From Thermoanaerobaculia bacterium (GTDB lineage: Bacteria; Acidobacteriota; Thermoanaerobaculia; Multivoradales; JAHEKO01), in NCBI GenBank assembly GCA_029287645.1, contig JARFQS010000332.1, positions 1 through 6,890 on the forward strand: DNA of 6,890 nt. Reading direction: 5' to 3'. The notes below the pieces were generated by a model. It was not told the DNA's origin. It was given only the letters and a program-made list of their open reading frames with translations, and ran no database searches. Positions 6,185-6,890 of the stretch are shown in pieces. Made by a program: the position numbers and the translations under genes. The stretch's first letter is position 1, and each line of letters starts with the position of its first letter.

Positions 6185-6890
6185 TCAACCCATGATGCTG
6201 CGCAGCCTGGCCAGCGCTTCCGGCTCGACCTCCGTTGGAGACTCCACGGTCCTGTAGCCCGCGAGATCCACCAGCACGCGTCCCTCCTCATCGATGACCT
6301 TCGCGTCGAAGCTGTCGTCAGAGGCTCGCTGTACGACCGCCATGATTCGACCCTGAGCAGCCTCCACGGATCGATGGGCGGTCACCGAAGCGACGCGCCA
6401 GGGAAGACCGATCCGGCCCTTGTCTCCGATCTCCCAGAGCCCGGCGGTCTGAAAGCAGAGCTCGATCAGGCGCGGAGCCATCTGAAGAGTGCGATCCTCC
6501 GGCACGTGATTTGGCGGCAGCTCGTCGGCCAACCTGCCGAACACTGTGGATCCTTCCCGCCAGGCGAGGTCGATCACCTGATAGGCCGGACCATGAAAGT
6601 AGACCCGATAGATATCCGGACCCCGCAGACCTTCACCAGGCAACGAGGGTACCTCGAGGGTCGAGACAGCCTCGGGAGGCTCGCCCAGGCGGGCTCGACC
6701 GACGAAGTGGAGGGTCTCCTGCTCTTGGCGCTGCCTGGCCAGCTGGCGGCGTCCGACCAGCCGACAGGAAGTGACGACCTCCTCCGAGTCCGGACCCAGA
6801 AAGGCCTGTACTTCGACGGTGCGAGGCTCGTCCCGGTAGAACTTGAAGGGCGACAGAAACTCCACGTTTTCGATCGCCAGGACCTGGCGA
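6185..6890 (-). CDS. Polyketide-synthase-type dehydratase region, C-terminal part of a larger protein (5' end outside window)
   Basis: The frame is open to the right edge (it reads RQVLAIENVEFLSPFKFYR across the GTG at 6865), so the GTG is internal and the gene starts beyond the window. Numbering from that GTG, about 1-65 are the end of the first hot-dog fold, and about 80-205 the second. The second contains VYFHGPAYQV (88-97) and the substrate-pocket helix RLIELCFQTAG (132-142), with E135 where the catalytic Asp of DxxxQ normally stands and Q139 kept. The double hot-dog dehydratase of PKS and PUFA-type synthases removes water from the beta-hydroxyacyl intermediate. The catalytic His of the first fold lies outside. 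The gene is the C-terminus of a probable type I iterative synthase; ketosynthase, acyltransferase, carrier and ketoreductase domains would be upstream, beyond 6890. Directly followed by the phosphopantetheinyl transferase that would activate its carrier. Product unknown. Confidence 0.85.
   Translation of the reverse strand, partial: RQVLAIENVEFLSPFKFYRDEPRTVEVQAFLGPDSEEVVTSCRLVGRRQLARQRQEQETLHFVGRARLGEPPEAVSTLEVPSLPGEGLRGPDIYRVYFHGPAYQVIDLAWREGSTVFGRLADELPPNHVPEDRTLQMAPRLIELCFQTAGLWEIGDKGRIGLPWRVASVTAHRSVEAAQGRIMAVVQRASDDSFDAKVIDEEGRVLVDLAGYRTVESPTEVEPEALARLRSIMG

Noticed and set aside
6185..6865. GTG at 6865 as the true start of the dehydratase gene
   Set aside because: The frame stays open to the window edge with plausible coding sequence, and a start here would cut the double hot-dog fold in its first half.

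Overview
This is a GC-rich window from a bacterium with an outer membrane. That reading rests on the TonB-type C-terminus of the large kinase and on the HRDVSPHN style of its catalytic loop. Large Ser/Thr kinases with a TonB-like end, PKS-like lipid or polyketide genes and this codon bias fit Acidobacteriota (for example Thermoanaerobaculia) or a myxobacterium-like lineage. The assignment is inference; there is no rRNA or phylogenetic marker here. The long antisense frames are GC-driven shadows.

Layout. Positions 1-464 (minus) hold the N-terminal 154 codons of MoaA, the radical-SAM GTP 3',8-cyclase of molybdenum cofactor synthesis, running off the left edge. A 154-bp divergent spacer separates it from a 1164-residue plus-strand gene (619-4113). 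That protein has a degenerate response-regulator receiver domain, a long acidic linker with short helical motifs, a complete Hanks-type Ser/Thr kinase, one membrane segment, a Pro/Glu-rich presumed periplasmic spacer and a TonB C-terminal domain. Two small plus-strand genes follow: a 78-residue coiled-coil protein of unknown function (4232-4468) and a 137-residue tandem ACT-like protein (4657-5070). A perfect 12-bp hairpin lies in the leader of the second.

A 355-bp convergent spacer (5071-5425) with two clear hairpins ends the plus-strand block. The right end is a minus-strand unit: the C-terminal part of a polyketide-synthase-type dehydratase (entering from beyond 6890, stop at 6185) followed by an Sfp-type 4'-phosphopantetheinyl transferase (6163-5426). 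The transferase would load the pantetheine arm on the carrier protein of the synthase.

The two observations most worth a second look are the receiver-kinase-TM-TonB chimera and the fact that the dehydratase and transferase frames are the same frame, separated by one TGA and seven sense codons. This recalls enediyne-type synthases, in which the DH and PPTase are parts of one polypeptide.
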